Assembly: GCF_001953985.1 (NCBI RefSeq)
Contig: NZ_MBEI01000083.1
Location: 29,826-93,825 of the forward strand
Direction of reading: 5' to 3'
DNA: 64,000 nucleotides
DNA from: Mycobacterium colombiense
GTDB lineage: Bacteria > Actinomycetota > Actinomycetes > Mycobacteriales > Mycobacteriaceae
In this document: positions 40,913 through 49,670 of the stretch, in pieces
Position numbering within the stretch: the stretch's first letter is position 1
How the letters are laid out: each line of letters begins with the position of its first letter
Made by a program: the position numbers and the translations under genes
The notes under the pieces: generated by a model
The model's input: only the letters and a program-made list of their open reading frames with translations
The model's database searches: none
Told to the model about the DNA's origin: nothing

Positions 40913-41601
40913 GGAGTCCTCCCTCGCAGGAACCCGTCGAAAATGATGTTGACACCGTTGAGCAGGGGTTGCCCCTTCGATCTCGAGTACTCGGTGTAGA
41001 GCACTTCGATCGGCTCTTCGGCGACGCGCCAATGGTTTTCGTCGATCAGCATGATGAATTCGTTGGCGTGGCTCATGCCGCTCATGGTGATGTCCAGGCC
41101 GTCGGCGACCTTCTTGTTGAACACCCGCAGCCCATTGTTGGTGTCGGTCAGGCCAAGTCGGCGGCCGCGCCGGCTCAACCGCGCGGCGGTCTGCAGCACG
41201 ATCCGCTTGACGAACGGTGGCCGGGCGCTTTGTTGCGTGCCGAACCGGGTGCCGATGACGACGTCGACATCGCCGGCCCGCAACCGGTCGACCATGGTCG
41301 CCAGGTCCTTGACGCGGTGCTGGCCGTCGGCATCGAAGGTGGCGAAGATCTGGGCACCCGGCTGCTTACGGGCGTACTCGACGCCGGTCTGGATGGCGGC
41401 GCCTTGCCCGAGGTTGATGGGATGCCGCACCAGGTGGGCCCCGGCCCGCAGCGCGATCTCACCGGTGTCGTCGGCGCTGCCGTCGTCCACGCAGACGACA
41501 TGGTCGAACACCGAGCGCACATCGGCGACCACCTCGCCGATGACAGCTGCTTCGTTGAAGGCGGGAATGACGACCCAGACGGCATGCGTTTCAGTACCCA
41601 T
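40909..41601 (-). CDS. ppgS: Polyprenyl-phospho-N-acetylgalactosaminyl synthase-like GT2
   Basis: A 230-residue GT-A glycosyltransferase of family 2. VVIPAFNEAAVIGEVVADV is at the N-terminus, VDDGSADDTGEIA binds the nucleotide, the DxD-like metal motif is FATFDADGQHRVKDL, and NNGLRVFNKK fits the acceptor site. It lacks the C-terminal membrane helices of DPM-type enzymes and is coupled to the DUF2304 membrane partner. The M. tuberculosis homologue Rv3631 (PpgS) makes polyprenyl-phospho-GalNAc for galactosamine decoration of arabinogalactan. The same role is inferred here. Confidence 0.88.
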   Translation of the reverse strand: MGTETHAVWVVIPAFNEAAVIGEVVADVRSVFDHVVCVDDGSADDTGEIALRAGAHLVRHPINLGQGAAIQTGVEYARKQPGAQIFATFDADGQHRVKDLATMVDRLRAGDVDVVIGTRFGTQQSARPPFVKRIVLQTAARLSRRGRRLGLTDTNNGLRVFNKKVADGLDITMSGMSHANEFIMLIDENHWRVAEEPIEVLYTEYSRSKGQPLLNGVNIIFDGFLRGRTP

Positions 41602-41636
41602 CTAAGCCCACAAGGTACACGCTGGTGCAGGTCATA

Positions 41637-42905
41637 TCAGCCGGTAGAGCGCGCGGCGCGCGACAGCGCCAGCAGATGGACGCCGATCCCCACCAGCGGG
41701 CCGCACAGCAGGCCGACCACGGTCCGCGTCTGCAGGGACAGCGGCAGCAACAGCAGCAATCCCGACGCGACCGTGGCGATCACCCAGCCCAGCGAGTAGG
41801 CGCGGTGCAGCGCGGCGGCCACCGCCGCCGCCCCGGTCAGCGTCAGCATGGCGATCGCCACCGCGGCCGCGGTCAGCCACGCCAGCAGCGCGCTGCTCGC
41901 GTGGTACTGCGGCCCGAACGCGACCCGCAGCAGCCACGGGCCCACCACGCCCGCGGCCACCACCCCGACCGCGCCGATCGCCCCGACGATCCCCGCCGGG
42001 GCGAGCAGCGCGCGGATCCGGTCGCTGCGCTCGTCGACGAAATGGGCAATCAGGTTGCCCTGCATGGCCGTCAGCGGCACCAGCAGCGGCGCCCGGGTCA
42101 GCGTGACGGCCAGGATGATCACACCGCCCTGCGCGCCGAGCTCGGCGCTGGTCAGCTTCAGCAGCACCGGAAATCCCATCACCAGGATGGCGCTGGCGCC
42201 GGCCGCGGTGATCGAATGCGCCGCGCCCCGTAGGAACGTCGCGGTGCCGCCCGGGGTCAGCAGGCGGGCGGTGGCCCTGGTGGCCGGCGAGGCCACCAGC
42301 AGGAGCAGCCAGGCGACCGCGCCCGCCACCGTCGCCCACAGGAAGCCGACCAATCGCCAGCCCAGCGCCACGGTGGCCGCGGCCACCAGCACCCGGATGA
42401 CGGCGTCGGTCACCATCAGCGCGCCGTAGCGGGTCCACTGGTTGGTGCCGGCCAGCATGCCCAGCAGGGTGGCGTGCACGCAGAACCCGGCCAGCCCGAC
42501 GGACAGCAGCGCCACCGACAGCAGCCGCGACTCGACGAACACCCGCCCGCTCCACAGCGGCGAGCTGCCGGCGATCACGACGGCCGCGGCGATCCCGACC
42601 ATCATGGCGACGCGCATCGGATGGGTGCGGGGTTCGCCGGTCGCCGGCAGGGCGGCCAGGTCGCTGATATAAGGCGTCGTGCGGACTTCGCGGGTGGTTT
42701 CCTGCAGCAGGCCGTTGGCGGCGCCGGTGACCAGTCCGAACGCCCCCCAGAACACGCCGAATATCGAAAACCCGCTCGGCGCCAGGTCACGAGCGGCCAG
42801 ATAGATCACCGCGTAACCGCACAGCGCCGTCACGGCGGTGGCGGTGCCGACCCGGGCCATGCTGCCGCGAGCCACCGGCCCCTGCGAGGCGCTGATCTCG
42901 GTCAT
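41637..42905 (-). CDS. Polysaccharide flippase-like membrane protein, Rv3630 type
   Basis: A 422-residue protein with 12-14 hydrophobic segments and small polar loops, resembling Wzx/MATE-type polysaccharide exporters. Recognisable stretches are VTALCGYAVIYLAARDLAPS at the N-terminus and LVGFLWATVAGAVAWLLLLV in the middle. It follows ppgS in the same direction with a 35-base gap, so it may flip a lipid-linked sugar or glycan made by this cluster. That link is contextual. The ATG at 42905 precedes a polar N-terminus (MTEISASQGPVARGS). Confidence 0.82.
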   Translation of the reverse strand: MTEISASQGPVARGSMARVGTATAVTALCGYAVIYLAARDLAPSGFSIFGVFWGAFGLVTGAANGLLQETTREVRTTPYISDLAALPATGEPRTHPMRVAMMVGIAAAVVIAGSSPLWSGRVFVESRLLSVALLSVGLAGFCVHATLLGMLAGTNQWTRYGALMVTDAVIRVLVAAATVALGWRLVGFLWATVAGAVAWLLLLVASPATRATARLLTPGGTATFLRGAAHSITAAGASAILVMGFPVLLKLTSAELGAQGGVIILAVTLTRAPLLVPLTAMQGNLIAHFVDERSDRIRALLAPAGIVGAIGAVGVVAAGVVGPWLLRVAFGPQYHASSALLAWLTAAAVAIAMLTLTGAAAVAAALHRAYSLGWVIATVASGLLLLLPLSLQTRTVVGLLCGPLVGIGVHLLALSRAARSTG

Positions 42906-43033
42906 CGGGGCGGCGGTGCTTTCGGCCGACTGCCCCGATGTTTCGCCACAATTTGAAAATTCTATGCGGACCGCGGCGATCGCCCATCGCGGCGATCCGG
43001 TTCACTAATGTGGTCGGCTGTCGGAAAGGATCC

Positions 43034-44128
43034 ATGTCCGCTTTGCGTACCTTCGGGATCTCGCTGGTGGTCACCGCGGCGGCCCTCGGCCTCGGATATG
43101 CCTATGGCGGCTTCAAAGGTCTTTATCTGCTGCTGGTGCTGGCCGTCCTCGAGGTGTCGTTGTCGTTCGACAACGCCATCATCAACGCCTCGATCCTGAA
43201 GCGGATGAGCCGCTTCTGGCAGCAAATGTTCCTGACGATCGGGATCCTCATCGCCGTGTTCGGCATGCGACTGCTCTTCCCGCTGCTCATCGTGTGGGCG
43301 ACGGCGGGGCTTGAACCGGTGCGCGCGATGGAGCTGGCGCTGCATCCGCCGCCGCACGGCGCGCTGGAGTTCCCGGACGGCTCGCCCAGCTACGAAAAGC
43401 TGGTCATCGCCGCGCATCCTCAGATCGCCGCGTTCGGCGGCATCTTCCTGTTGATGCTGTTCCTGGATTTCATCTTCTATGACCGAGATATCATGTGGCT
43501 CAAGTGGATTGAGATCCCCTTCGCGCGCATCGGCCGGTTGGGGCAGGTGTCGCTGGTGGTCACCGGCCTGGCGCTGGTGCTGGTGGGCACCCGGTTGACG
43601 CACTCGGGCGACGAGGCGGCCACGGTGCTGACCGCCGGGCTGCTGGGCATGGTGACCTATCTGGTGGTCAACGGCTTGAGCCGGGCATTCCGGCCGGCCG
43701 ATACCGACACCGACACCGATACCGGCTCGGCAGGCGCGGCGACGCGCTGGGCCGGTCTGACCTTGTTCGCCTACCTCGAGGTGCTCGACGCCGCCTTCTC
43801 GTTCGACGGCGTCACGGGCGCGTTCGCCATCACCTCGGACCCGATCGTCATCGCGCTGGGGCTGGGACTGGTCGGCTCGATGTTCGTCCGGTCGATCACC
43901 ATCTACCTGGTCCGCCAGCAGGCCCTGGGCCGGTACGTGTACCTGGAGCACGGCGCGCACTGGGCGATCGGGGCGCTGGCGGTGATCATGCTGGCCTCCA
44001 TCGAGCCCAAGTTCGAGGTCCCCGAGCCCGTCACCGCCTCGGTCGGCGTGGTGTTCATCGCGGCGGCGTTGGGCTGGAGCATCCTGCGCAATCGCCGCGT
44101 CGCCCGCGCCCGGACCAACGCGGTCTAG
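43034..44128 (+). CDS. DUF475/TerC-like membrane protein, Rv3629c type
   Basis: A 364-residue polytopic protein. Two matching half-motifs, VLEVSLSFDNAIINASIL near residue 40 and LEVLDAAFSFDGVTGAFAIT near residue 250, place an Asp in membrane helices, as in TerC/DUF475 proteins linked to metal (Mn) handling in other bacteria. An unusual Asp-Thr repeat (DTDTDTDTGS) sits in a cytoplasmic loop near residues 221-230. GGAAAGGA seven bases before the ATG at 43034 decides the start. The metal-related function is a family inference. Confidence 0.85.
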   Translation: MSALRTFGISLVVTAAALGLGYAYGGFKGLYLLLVLAVLEVSLSFDNAIINASILKRMSRFWQQMFLTIGILIAVFGMRLLFPLLIVWATAGLEPVRAMELALHPPPHGALEFPDGSPSYEKLVIAAHPQIAAFGGIFLLMLFLDFIFYDRDIMWLKWIEIPFARIGRLGQVSLVVTGLALVLVGTRLTHSGDEAATVLTAGLLGMVTYLVVNGLSRAFRPADTDTDTDTGSAGAATRWAGLTLFAYLEVLDAAFSFDGVTGAFAITSDPIVIALGLGLVGSMFVRSITIYLVRQQALGRYVYLEHGAHWAIGALAVIMLASIEPKFEVPEPVTASVGVVFIAAALGWSILRNRRVARARTNAV

Positions 44129-44133
44129 GCCCG

Positions 44134-44184
44134 ATGGCGGTGACCCGCTTCACCCGGCTCCGCCGCGCTTGCGATCGCCGCTGG
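44134..44184. repeat. Dispersed GCGATCGCCGCT element, copy A
   Basis: ATGGCGGTGACCCGCTTCAC to GCTTGCGATCGCCGCTGG lies at the junction of two convergent genes and supplies the last codons and stop of the minus-strand gene. It matches elements at 49631 and 57010. Confidence 0.6.
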
Positions 44185-44872
44185 CCTCGATCTGCCCGGC
44201 GATGCGCTGTTCGATGGCGGCCCGGGCGGGGGCGGGAAGCGCGATCAGACCGTCGAGCTCCTTGGTCGCCCGCGCGTAGGCGTTCTGGCGTTCCTCGCGC
44301 GTCGCCGCGTCGTCGTTCGCCAGGTGCAGCAGGTTCTGGGCGCGCGCCAGCCGCTGTTGGTCGTCGGCCGAGAAGTCGCTGCGCCGCCGCCGGATCGCCT
44401 CGGCTTCGGCGATCTCGAACGCGCTGAGGTATTCGTGGACGGCATCGCGGTAGTCCAGCAGCGCATCCCGGTCGCCCACCAGGGCGTCAGGTGGTTCGGG
44501 TCGCAGCAGGTCGGCGCGCCGCTTCGCCTTGTGGAACGCGATGGTGAGCGGGTCGCGCATGTTGGTCATCAGCGGGAAGTCCAACAGCTTCGCGATGTCG
44601 ATCTCATAGTCGAACCACCGGGCGTCGGTACGGTCATGCGCGGCAACGAGCTTGGCGATTTCCCGGCGGTCGGCTTCCGCGTGGGTCCGCCCCCGCCCGG
44701 ACGCCTCGGCCACCGCGATCTTGGCCTGCTGCTTCAACCGGTAGCGCTCCATCCGGCGCTCGGCCCGGCGCTCGTTGGCCGCGGCGATGGCCCGCAGCCC
44801 GCCGCCGATCACACCGCCCAGTGGGAAAACCAGCCACCAGAAGTTCGCGGCGAAGTGCAGCACCGGGGTCAC
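44150..44872 (-). CDS. Membrane-anchored charged helical protein of unknown function
   Basis: A 240-residue protein with one N-terminal membrane segment (FWWLVFPLGGVIGGGL). A long, highly charged helical body follows (NERRAERRMERYRLKQQAKI, REIAKLVAAHDRTDARWFDY, EIAEAEAIRRRRSDFSADDQ) that could form a coiled coil. No catalytic motif is recognised. I do not recall an H37Rv gene between Rv3629c and ppa, so it may be lineage-specific. Its C-terminus (ASGDRKRGGAG) is encoded by the dispersed repeat element, suggesting the stop was supplied by the insertion. The GTG start is weakly supported. Confidence 0.68.
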   Translation of the reverse strand: MTPVLHFAANFWWLVFPLGGVIGGGLRAIAAANERRAERRMERYRLKQQAKIAVAEASGRGRTHAEADRREIAKLVAAHDRTDARWFDYEIDIAKLLDFPLMTNMRDPLTIAFHKAKRRADLLRPEPPDALVGDRDALLDYRDAVHEYLSAFEIAEAEAIRRRRSDFSADDQQRLARAQNLLHLANDDAATREERQNAYARATKELDGLIALPAPARAAIEQRIAGQIEASGDRKRGGAG

Positions 44873-44948
44873 ATCGCCAGGATGCCACCGAGAATCCCGC
44901 AGCGGCGCGGGCGCGATTACGCCGAAAGCATCAACGCGCCGGCGTGGT

Positions 44949-45437
44949 TCAGTGCCCTTCGGTCTTGAACCGCTCGATCGAGCGCAGGATCTCCGCCTCG
45001 GCCTCTTCGCGGCCGACCCAGTCCGCGGCCTTGACGAACTTGCCCGGTTCCAGGTCCTTGTAGTGCACGAAGAAGTGCTTGATCACGTCCAGCTCGAACT
45101 CCGGAACGTCGCCGATGTCCTGGATGTGGTCCCAGCGGTGGTCGCCGGCCGGCACGCACAGCACCTTGTCGTCGCCGCCCTTTTCGTCCGTCATCCGGAA
45201 CATGCCCACGGGACGGGCCTCCACGATGACGCCGGGAAACACCGACTGCGGCAACAGCACCATCGCGTCCAGCGGGTCGCCGTCCTCCCCGAGGGTGTCC
45301 TCGATGAAGCCGTAGTCGGTCGGATAGGCCATCGCGGTGTACAGGTAGCGGTCCAGACGTAGCCGTCCAGTCTCGTGGTCGACCTCGTACTTGTTCCGCT
45401 GGCCCTTTTGGATCTCGATGGTCACGTCGAATTCCAC
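44949..45437 (-). CDS. ppa: Inorganic pyrophosphatase
   Basis: A 162-residue family I pyrophosphatase. The metal site is in GEDGDPLDAMVLL. KYEVDHETGRLRLDRYLY and YPTDYGFIEDTLG are conserved active-site strands, and KHFFVHYKDLEPGKFVKAAD completes the site. Mycobacterial enzymes carry additional histidines near the active centre; WDHIQDIGDV has one such residue. The GTG start is preceded by AAGGAG. It hydrolyses pyrophosphate from biosynthetic reactions in the cytoplasm. The gene is divergent from the carboxypeptidase gene. Confidence 0.97.
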   Translation of the reverse strand: MEFDVTIEIQKGQRNKYEVDHETGRLRLDRYLYTAMAYPTDYGFIEDTLGEDGDPLDAMVLLPQSVFPGVIVEARPVGMFRMTDEKGGDDKVLCVPAGDHRWDHIQDIGDVPEFELDVIKHFFVHYKDLEPGKFVKAADWVGREEAEAEILRSIERFKTEGH

Positions 45438-45543
45438 CGCGTCGGCTCCTTGTCTTTCGGGCAGGCCAATTTTGCTCTGCTACACCCTAGTCGAGCGCAT
45501 CTCCGCCGATTCGGCAGAATGGGTTCAGACAGTCAGGAGAGTG

Positions 45544-46929
45544 ATGGCCCGTACTCGCTGGCAAAAATCCACCCCAGTGTTCATCGGGTTGGGCGTGCTG
45601 GTGTTTGTCGCCGCCGTAGTGGTCGCGGCAACGTTCTTCACCACGGCCGGACACGGCGCCAACAGCGCGCATGCCCCGATCCCGCCCCCGCACGCCCCGA
45701 CGGTGAAGCCCGGCATGGTCCCGGTGAGCGACACCGCCGAGCTACCCAGCCGACCCGGCGTCGCCGCGATGCTGGCGCCGGTGGCGGGCGACCCCAACCT
45801 GGGCCGGTTAGGCGGACGGGTCACCGACGCCATCACCGGAAAAGAGCTGTGGCAGGTCGGCGACGACATGCCGCTGGTGCCGGCGTCGACCAACAAAGTG
45901 CTCACCGCGGCCGCTGCCCTGCTCACGCTGGACCACCAGGCCCGGATCAGCACCCGCGTGGTGGCCGGCAGCCAAAACGCCCAGGGACCCGTGGTCCTGG
46001 TGGGCGCGGGCGATCCGGCGCTGTCGGCGGCGCCGCCCGGAGTGCCAACCTGGTACCGCGGGTCGGCCCGGCTCAGCGACCTCGTCGAACAGATCCGCCG
46101 CAGCGGCGTGACGCCGACCTCGGTGCAGGTGGACATCTCCGCGTTCAGCGGGCCGACGATGGCGCAGGGGTGGGACCTGGCCGACGTCGACAACGGCGAC
46201 ATCGCGCCGATCGAGTCGGTGATGATCGACGCCGGCCGCATCCAGCCTTCGACGGTCAACTCGCGCCGGTCCCGGACCCCGGCCCTGGATGCCGGCCGGG
46301 AGCTGGCCAAGGCGCTGGCCCTGGACCCGAACGCGGTCACGATCGCCGCGGCGCCGTCGGGAGCGCGGCAGCTGGCGGTCGTGCAGTCGGCGCCGCTGGT
46401 CCAGCGGCTGTCGGAGATGATGGACCACTCCGACAACGTGCTGGCCGAAAGCATCGCCCGCGAGGTGGCGGCCGCGATCAACCGGCCGCGCAGCTTTGCC
46501 GGCGCCGTCGACGCGGTGACCAATCGGCTGACCACCGCTCACGTCGACACCGCGGGTGTGACGCTGCTGGATTCCAGTGGACTTTCGGTCGACGATCGGC
46601 TGACGGCCAAGACGCTGGACGGCGTGCTGCAGGCCGCGGCGGGGCCCGACCAGCCGCCGCTGCGGGCACTGCTGGATCTGCTCCCGATCGCCGCCGGCAG
46701 CGGGACGCTGGCCGATCGCTTCACCGACGCCTCCACGGCCCAGGGCCCCGCGGGCTGGCTGCGGGCCAAAACCGGCTCGCTGACCGGCATCAACGCACTG
46801 GCCGGGGTGCTCACCGACCGCAGCGGCCGGGTCCTCACCTTCGCGTTCATCTCCAACGATGCTGGCCCGAACGGCCGCAACGTGATGGACGCCCTGGCCA
46901 CCCGGTTGTGGTCCTGCGGGTGCTCATGA
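45544..46929 (+). CDS. dacB: D-alanyl-D-alanine carboxypeptidase (PBP4 type), Rv3627c type
   Basis: A 461-residue class C penicillin-binding protein. An N-terminal signal anchor (VFIGLGVLVFVAAVVVAATF) leads to a peptidase S13 domain with the three penicillin-binding motifs: SxxK as S115-TN-K118, SxN as S296-D-N298 and KTG starting at Lys409. It trims peptidoglycan stem peptides outside the membrane. The start is ATG 45544, six bases after AGGAGAG. The stop overlaps the ATG of the next gene (ATGA). The length matches H37Rv. Confidence 0.94.
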   Translation: MARTRWQKSTPVFIGLGVLVFVAAVVVAATFFTTAGHGANSAHAPIPPPHAPTVKPGMVPVSDTAELPSRPGVAAMLAPVAGDPNLGRLGGRVTDAITGKELWQVGDDMPLVPASTNKVLTAAAALLTLDHQARISTRVVAGSQNAQGPVVLVGAGDPALSAAPPGVPTWYRGSARLSDLVEQIRRSGVTPTSVQVDISAFSGPTMAQGWDLADVDNGDIAPIESVMIDAGRIQPSTVNSRRSRTPALDAGRELAKALALDPNAVTIAAAPSGARQLAVVQSAPLVQRLSEMMDHSDNVLAESIAREVAAAINRPRSFAGAVDAVTNRLTTAHVDTAGVTLLDSSGLSVDDRLTAKTLDGVLQAAAGPDQPPLRALLDLLPIAAGSGTLADRFTDASTAQGPAGWLRAKTGSLTGINALAGVLTDRSGRVLTFAFISNDAGPNGRNVMDALATRLWSCGCS

Positions 46930-47987
46930 CGCCGTCGCCGGACCTGACGCTGGGTACCGCCGTCGACTGGCAGTTCGCGGCCACCGTCGGGCGGCGGCTG
47001 GCCCGTCCGGGTCCCCCGTCCAGCGACTACACCCGCCGTCAGGTGATCGACGAGCTCGCCACCGCGTCCACCAAAGCCGAACCGCTGGTGCGTGACGTCA
47101 CCGGCCTGGTCACCGACGGCGCGGTGCCGGCCGCGCGCATCGTCGACCGCCCGGACTGGATCGCCGCCGCCACCGAGTCGATGCGGGTGATGATGAACGG
47201 CGCCGAGAAGCCGCGCGGGTTTCTCACCGGCCGCGTCACCGGCGCGCAGACCGGCGCCGTCCTGGCCTACGTGTCGTCGGGGATTCTGGGCCAATACGAC
47301 CCGTTCGCCGCCAACAACGGAGCCAGAACCGGCTGCCTGCTGCTGGTGTATCCCAACGTCATCGCCGTCGAGCGGCAGCTTCGGATCGAGCCGTCCGATT
47401 TCCGGCTGTGGGTGTGCCTGCACGAGGTGACCCATCGCGTGCAGTTCACCGCCAACCCGTGGCTGCCCGACTACATGTCGCAGGCGCTGGGCCTGCTGAC
47501 CCGCGACGTCGGCGAGGACATAGGGCAGGTGATCGGCCGGCTCGCCGAATATGCCCGCAACCGCGGCACCGGAACGCCGGAATCCGACGCCAACTCGTCG
47601 GGCATTCTCGGCCTGGTGCGCGCCGTGCAGTCCGAACCGCAGCGGCAGGCGCTGGACCAGCTGCTGGTGCTGGGCACCCTGCTGGAGGGCCACGCCGACC
47701 ACGTCATGGATGCCGTCGGGCCGATGGCGGTGCCGTCGGTGGCCACCATCCGCCGCCGGTTCGACGAGCGCCGCCACCGCAAGCAGCCCCCGCTGCAGCG
47801 GTTGTTGCGCGCACTGCTGGGGCTCGACGCCAAGCTCAGCCAGTACACCCGCGGCAAGGCGTTCGTCGACCACGTGGTCGGTCAGGTGGGGATGGCCCGG
47901 TTCAACGCCATCTGGACCGGCCCCGACACGCTGCCGCTGCCCACCGAGATCGAAGAACCTCAGCGGTGGATCGACCGGGTGCTGTAG
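46926..47987 (+). CDS. Zincin-like metallopeptidase-fold protein (DUF2342), Rv3626c type
   Basis: A 353-residue protein. The zinc motif H166-EVT-H170 lies in LHEVTHRVQF, and a downstream Glu in LLEGHADHVMDAVGP could be the third ligand. This is the actinobacterial zincin_2/DUF2342 family. Proteolysis has not been shown for it to my knowledge. The start overlaps the carboxypeptidase stop, and the tilS GTG begins inside this gene's last 22 bases, so dacB-Rv3626c-tilS are coupled. The protein lacks a signal peptide and is predicted cytoplasmic. Confidence 0.88.
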   Translation: MTPSPDLTLGTAVDWQFAATVGRRLARPGPPSSDYTRRQVIDELATASTKAEPLVRDVTGLVTDGAVPAARIVDRPDWIAAATESMRVMMNGAEKPRGFLTGRVTGAQTGAVLAYVSSGILGQYDPFAANNGARTGCLLLVYPNVIAVERQLRIEPSDFRLWVCLHEVTHRVQFTANPWLPDYMSQALGLLTRDVGEDIGQVIGRLAEYARNRGTGTPESDANSSGILGLVRAVQSEPQRQALDQLLVLGTLLEGHADHVMDAVGPMAVPSVATIRRRFDERRHRKQPPLQRLLRALLGLDAKLSQYTRGKAFVDHVVGQVGMARFNAIWTGPDTLPLPTEIEEPQRWIDRVL

Positions 47988-48940
47988 ACCGGCTGCGCGC
48001 GGCTGTCGAGGCGTTCGTCAAGGCCCACCTCGGCAGCGGCGAACAGTGGTGCGTGGCGCTGTCCGGCGGTCCCGATTCCCTGGCCCTGACCGCGGTGGCG
48101 GCCCAGCTGCGGCCCACCACGGCGGTGATCGTCGACCACGGCCTGCAACCCGACTCGGCCACCGTCGCCGAGACCGCACGGGCGCAGGCCGTGGCATTGG
48201 GATGCGTTGCGGCTCAAGTGGTCCGGGTGCAGGTGGGCAACCAGGGCGGTCCCGAAGCGGCGGCGCGCGCGGCCCGCTACGCCGCGTTGAGCGCCTATCA
48301 CACCGGCCCGGTCCTGTTGGGGCACACGCTCGACGACCAGGCCGAGACGGTGCTGCTGGGGCTGGGCCGCGGGTCCGGGGTGCGCTCGATCGCCGGGATG
48401 CGCACCTACGACCCGCCGTGGTGCCGGCCGTTGCTGGAGGTGCGGCGCGCGGTGACGCACGCCGCCTGCGCGGAGCTGGGGCTGACCCCCTGGCAGGATC
48501 CGCACAACACCGACCGCCGCTTCACCCGAACCCGGCTGCGCACCGAGGTGCTGCCGCTGCTGGAGGACGCGCTCGGCGGAGGCGTGGCCGAGGCGCTGGC
48601 CCGCACCGCGACGTCGTTGCGGGAGGACTCCGAGCTCATCGACGGGCTGGCGGCGCGGGCGCTGCCCGAGGCCAAGGCGGACTCCGGCCTGCGGGTTCAG
48701 GCGTTGGCGACGCTGGACGCCCCGGTGCGGCGCCGGGTGATCCGGGCGTGGTTGTTGGCCGGCGGCGCAACGAACCTGACCGACAAGCAGATTCGTGGGG
48801 TGGACGCCCTCGTCACCGGCTGGCACGGGCAGGGCGGAGTGGCGGTCGGGTCGTCGCTGCCCGACGAGCGATTGTTCGCGGGCCGCCGCGACGGCGTGCT
48901 GACGCTGTGGCGCGAGCCGGTCGGCAAACCGATCCGTTAG
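47966..48940 (+). CDS. tilS: tRNA(Ile)-lysidine synthetase
   Basis: A 324-residue N-type ATP pyrophosphatase. The PP-loop is ALSGGPDSLALTAVAA, with LLGHTLDDQAETVLLGLGRG and DPHNTDRRFTRTRLRTEVLP as further conserved sites. It converts the wobble cytidine of tRNA-Ile(CAU) to lysidine. The GTG at 47966 yields MDRPGAVDRLRAAVE and overlaps the upstream gene by 22 bases, matching the H37Rv N-terminus. hpt follows after 50 bases, and tilS-hpt adjacency is conserved widely in bacteria. Confidence 0.93.
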   Translation: MDRPGAVDRLRAAVEAFVKAHLGSGEQWCVALSGGPDSLALTAVAAQLRPTTAVIVDHGLQPDSATVAETARAQAVALGCVAAQVVRVQVGNQGGPEAAARAARYAALSAYHTGPVLLGHTLDDQAETVLLGLGRGSGVRSIAGMRTYDPPWCRPLLEVRRAVTHAACAELGLTPWQDPHNTDRRFTRTRLRTEVLPLLEDALGGGVAEALARTATSLREDSELIDGLAARALPEAKADSGLRVQALATLDAPVRRRVIRAWLLAGGATNLTDKQIRGVDALVTGWHGQGGVAVGSSLPDERLFAGRRDGVLTLWREPVGKPIR

Positions 48941-48990
48941 CCGCAATACCGGGGCTGCCGTTGGTTATTCGCCCGCCGTCGTGGCACTCT

Positions 48991-49602
48991 GTGGGCGTGG
49001 CCCAGATCTCCTCGGCGATCACCCCCGCCCAACCCGCGGAGCTCTACCCCGGGGATATCAAGTCTGTCCTGCTGACGTCGGCGCAAATTCAGGCGCGAAT
49101 CGCCGAACTCGGCCATGAAATCGGCGAGAGCTACCGCGATGCCGCGATCGAGACCGGACAGGACCTGCTGCTGATCACCGTGCTCAAGGGCGCTGTGATC
49201 TTTGTCACCGACCTGGCCCGCGCGATCCCGCTGCCCACCCAGTTCGAATTCATGGCCGTCAGCTCCTACGGGTCGTCGACGTCGTCCTCGGGCGTGGTGC
49301 GGATTCTCAAGGACCTGGACCGCGATATCCAGGGACGCGACGTGCTGATCGTCGAGGACGTCGTCGACTCGGGCCTGACGCTGTCCTGGCTGCTGCGCAA
49401 CCTCAAGACGCGGCACCCGCGTTCGCTGCGGGTGTGCACGCTGCTGCGCAAGCCCGACGCGCAGGGCGCCCACGTCGACATCGCCTATGTGGGCTTCGAC
49501 ATCCCCAACGACTTCGTCGTCGGCTACGGCCTCGATTACGACGAGCGCTACCGCGACCTGTCCTACATCGGCACCCTGGACCCCAGGGTCTACCAGCAGT
49601 AG
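48991..49602 (+). CDS. hpt: Hypoxanthine-guanine phosphoribosyltransferase
   Basis: A 203-residue type I phosphoribosyltransferase. The PRPP-binding loop is VLIVEDVVDSGLTLSWL. The flexible loop is FMAVSSYGSSTSSSG, and the PPi loop is VLKGAVIFVTDLAR. It salvages hypoxanthine and guanine to IMP and GMP. Of two in-frame GTGs (48991, 48997) I chose the first. The downstream gene order tilS-hpt-ftsH seen in many bacteria is interrupted here by about 7.5 kb, including the PE/PPE and ephA regions. Confidence 0.95.
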   Translation: MGVAQISSAITPAQPAELYPGDIKSVLLTSAQIQARIAELGHEIGESYRDAAIETGQDLLLITVLKGAVIFVTDLARAIPLPTQFEFMAVSSYGSSTSSSGVVRILKDLDRDIQGRDVLIVEDVVDSGLTLSWLLRNLKTRHPRSLRVCTLLRKPDAQGAHVDIAYVGFDIPNDFVVGYGLDYDERYRDLSYIGTLDPRVYQQ

Positions 49603-49630
49603 ATCCCGGCCCGAACCGTCGGGCTCAGTC

Positions 49631-49670
49631 ATGGCGGCGACCCGCTGCGCGGCGCTTGCGATCGCCGCTA
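49631..49670. repeat. Dispersed GCGATCGCCGCT element, copy B
   Basis: ATGGCGGCGACCCGCTGCGC then GGCGCTTGCGATCGCCGCTA lies in the convergent gap between hpt and lpqG and overlaps the lpqG stop codon (CTA at 49668-49670). It is closest in sequence to copy A at 44134. Confidence 0.65.
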
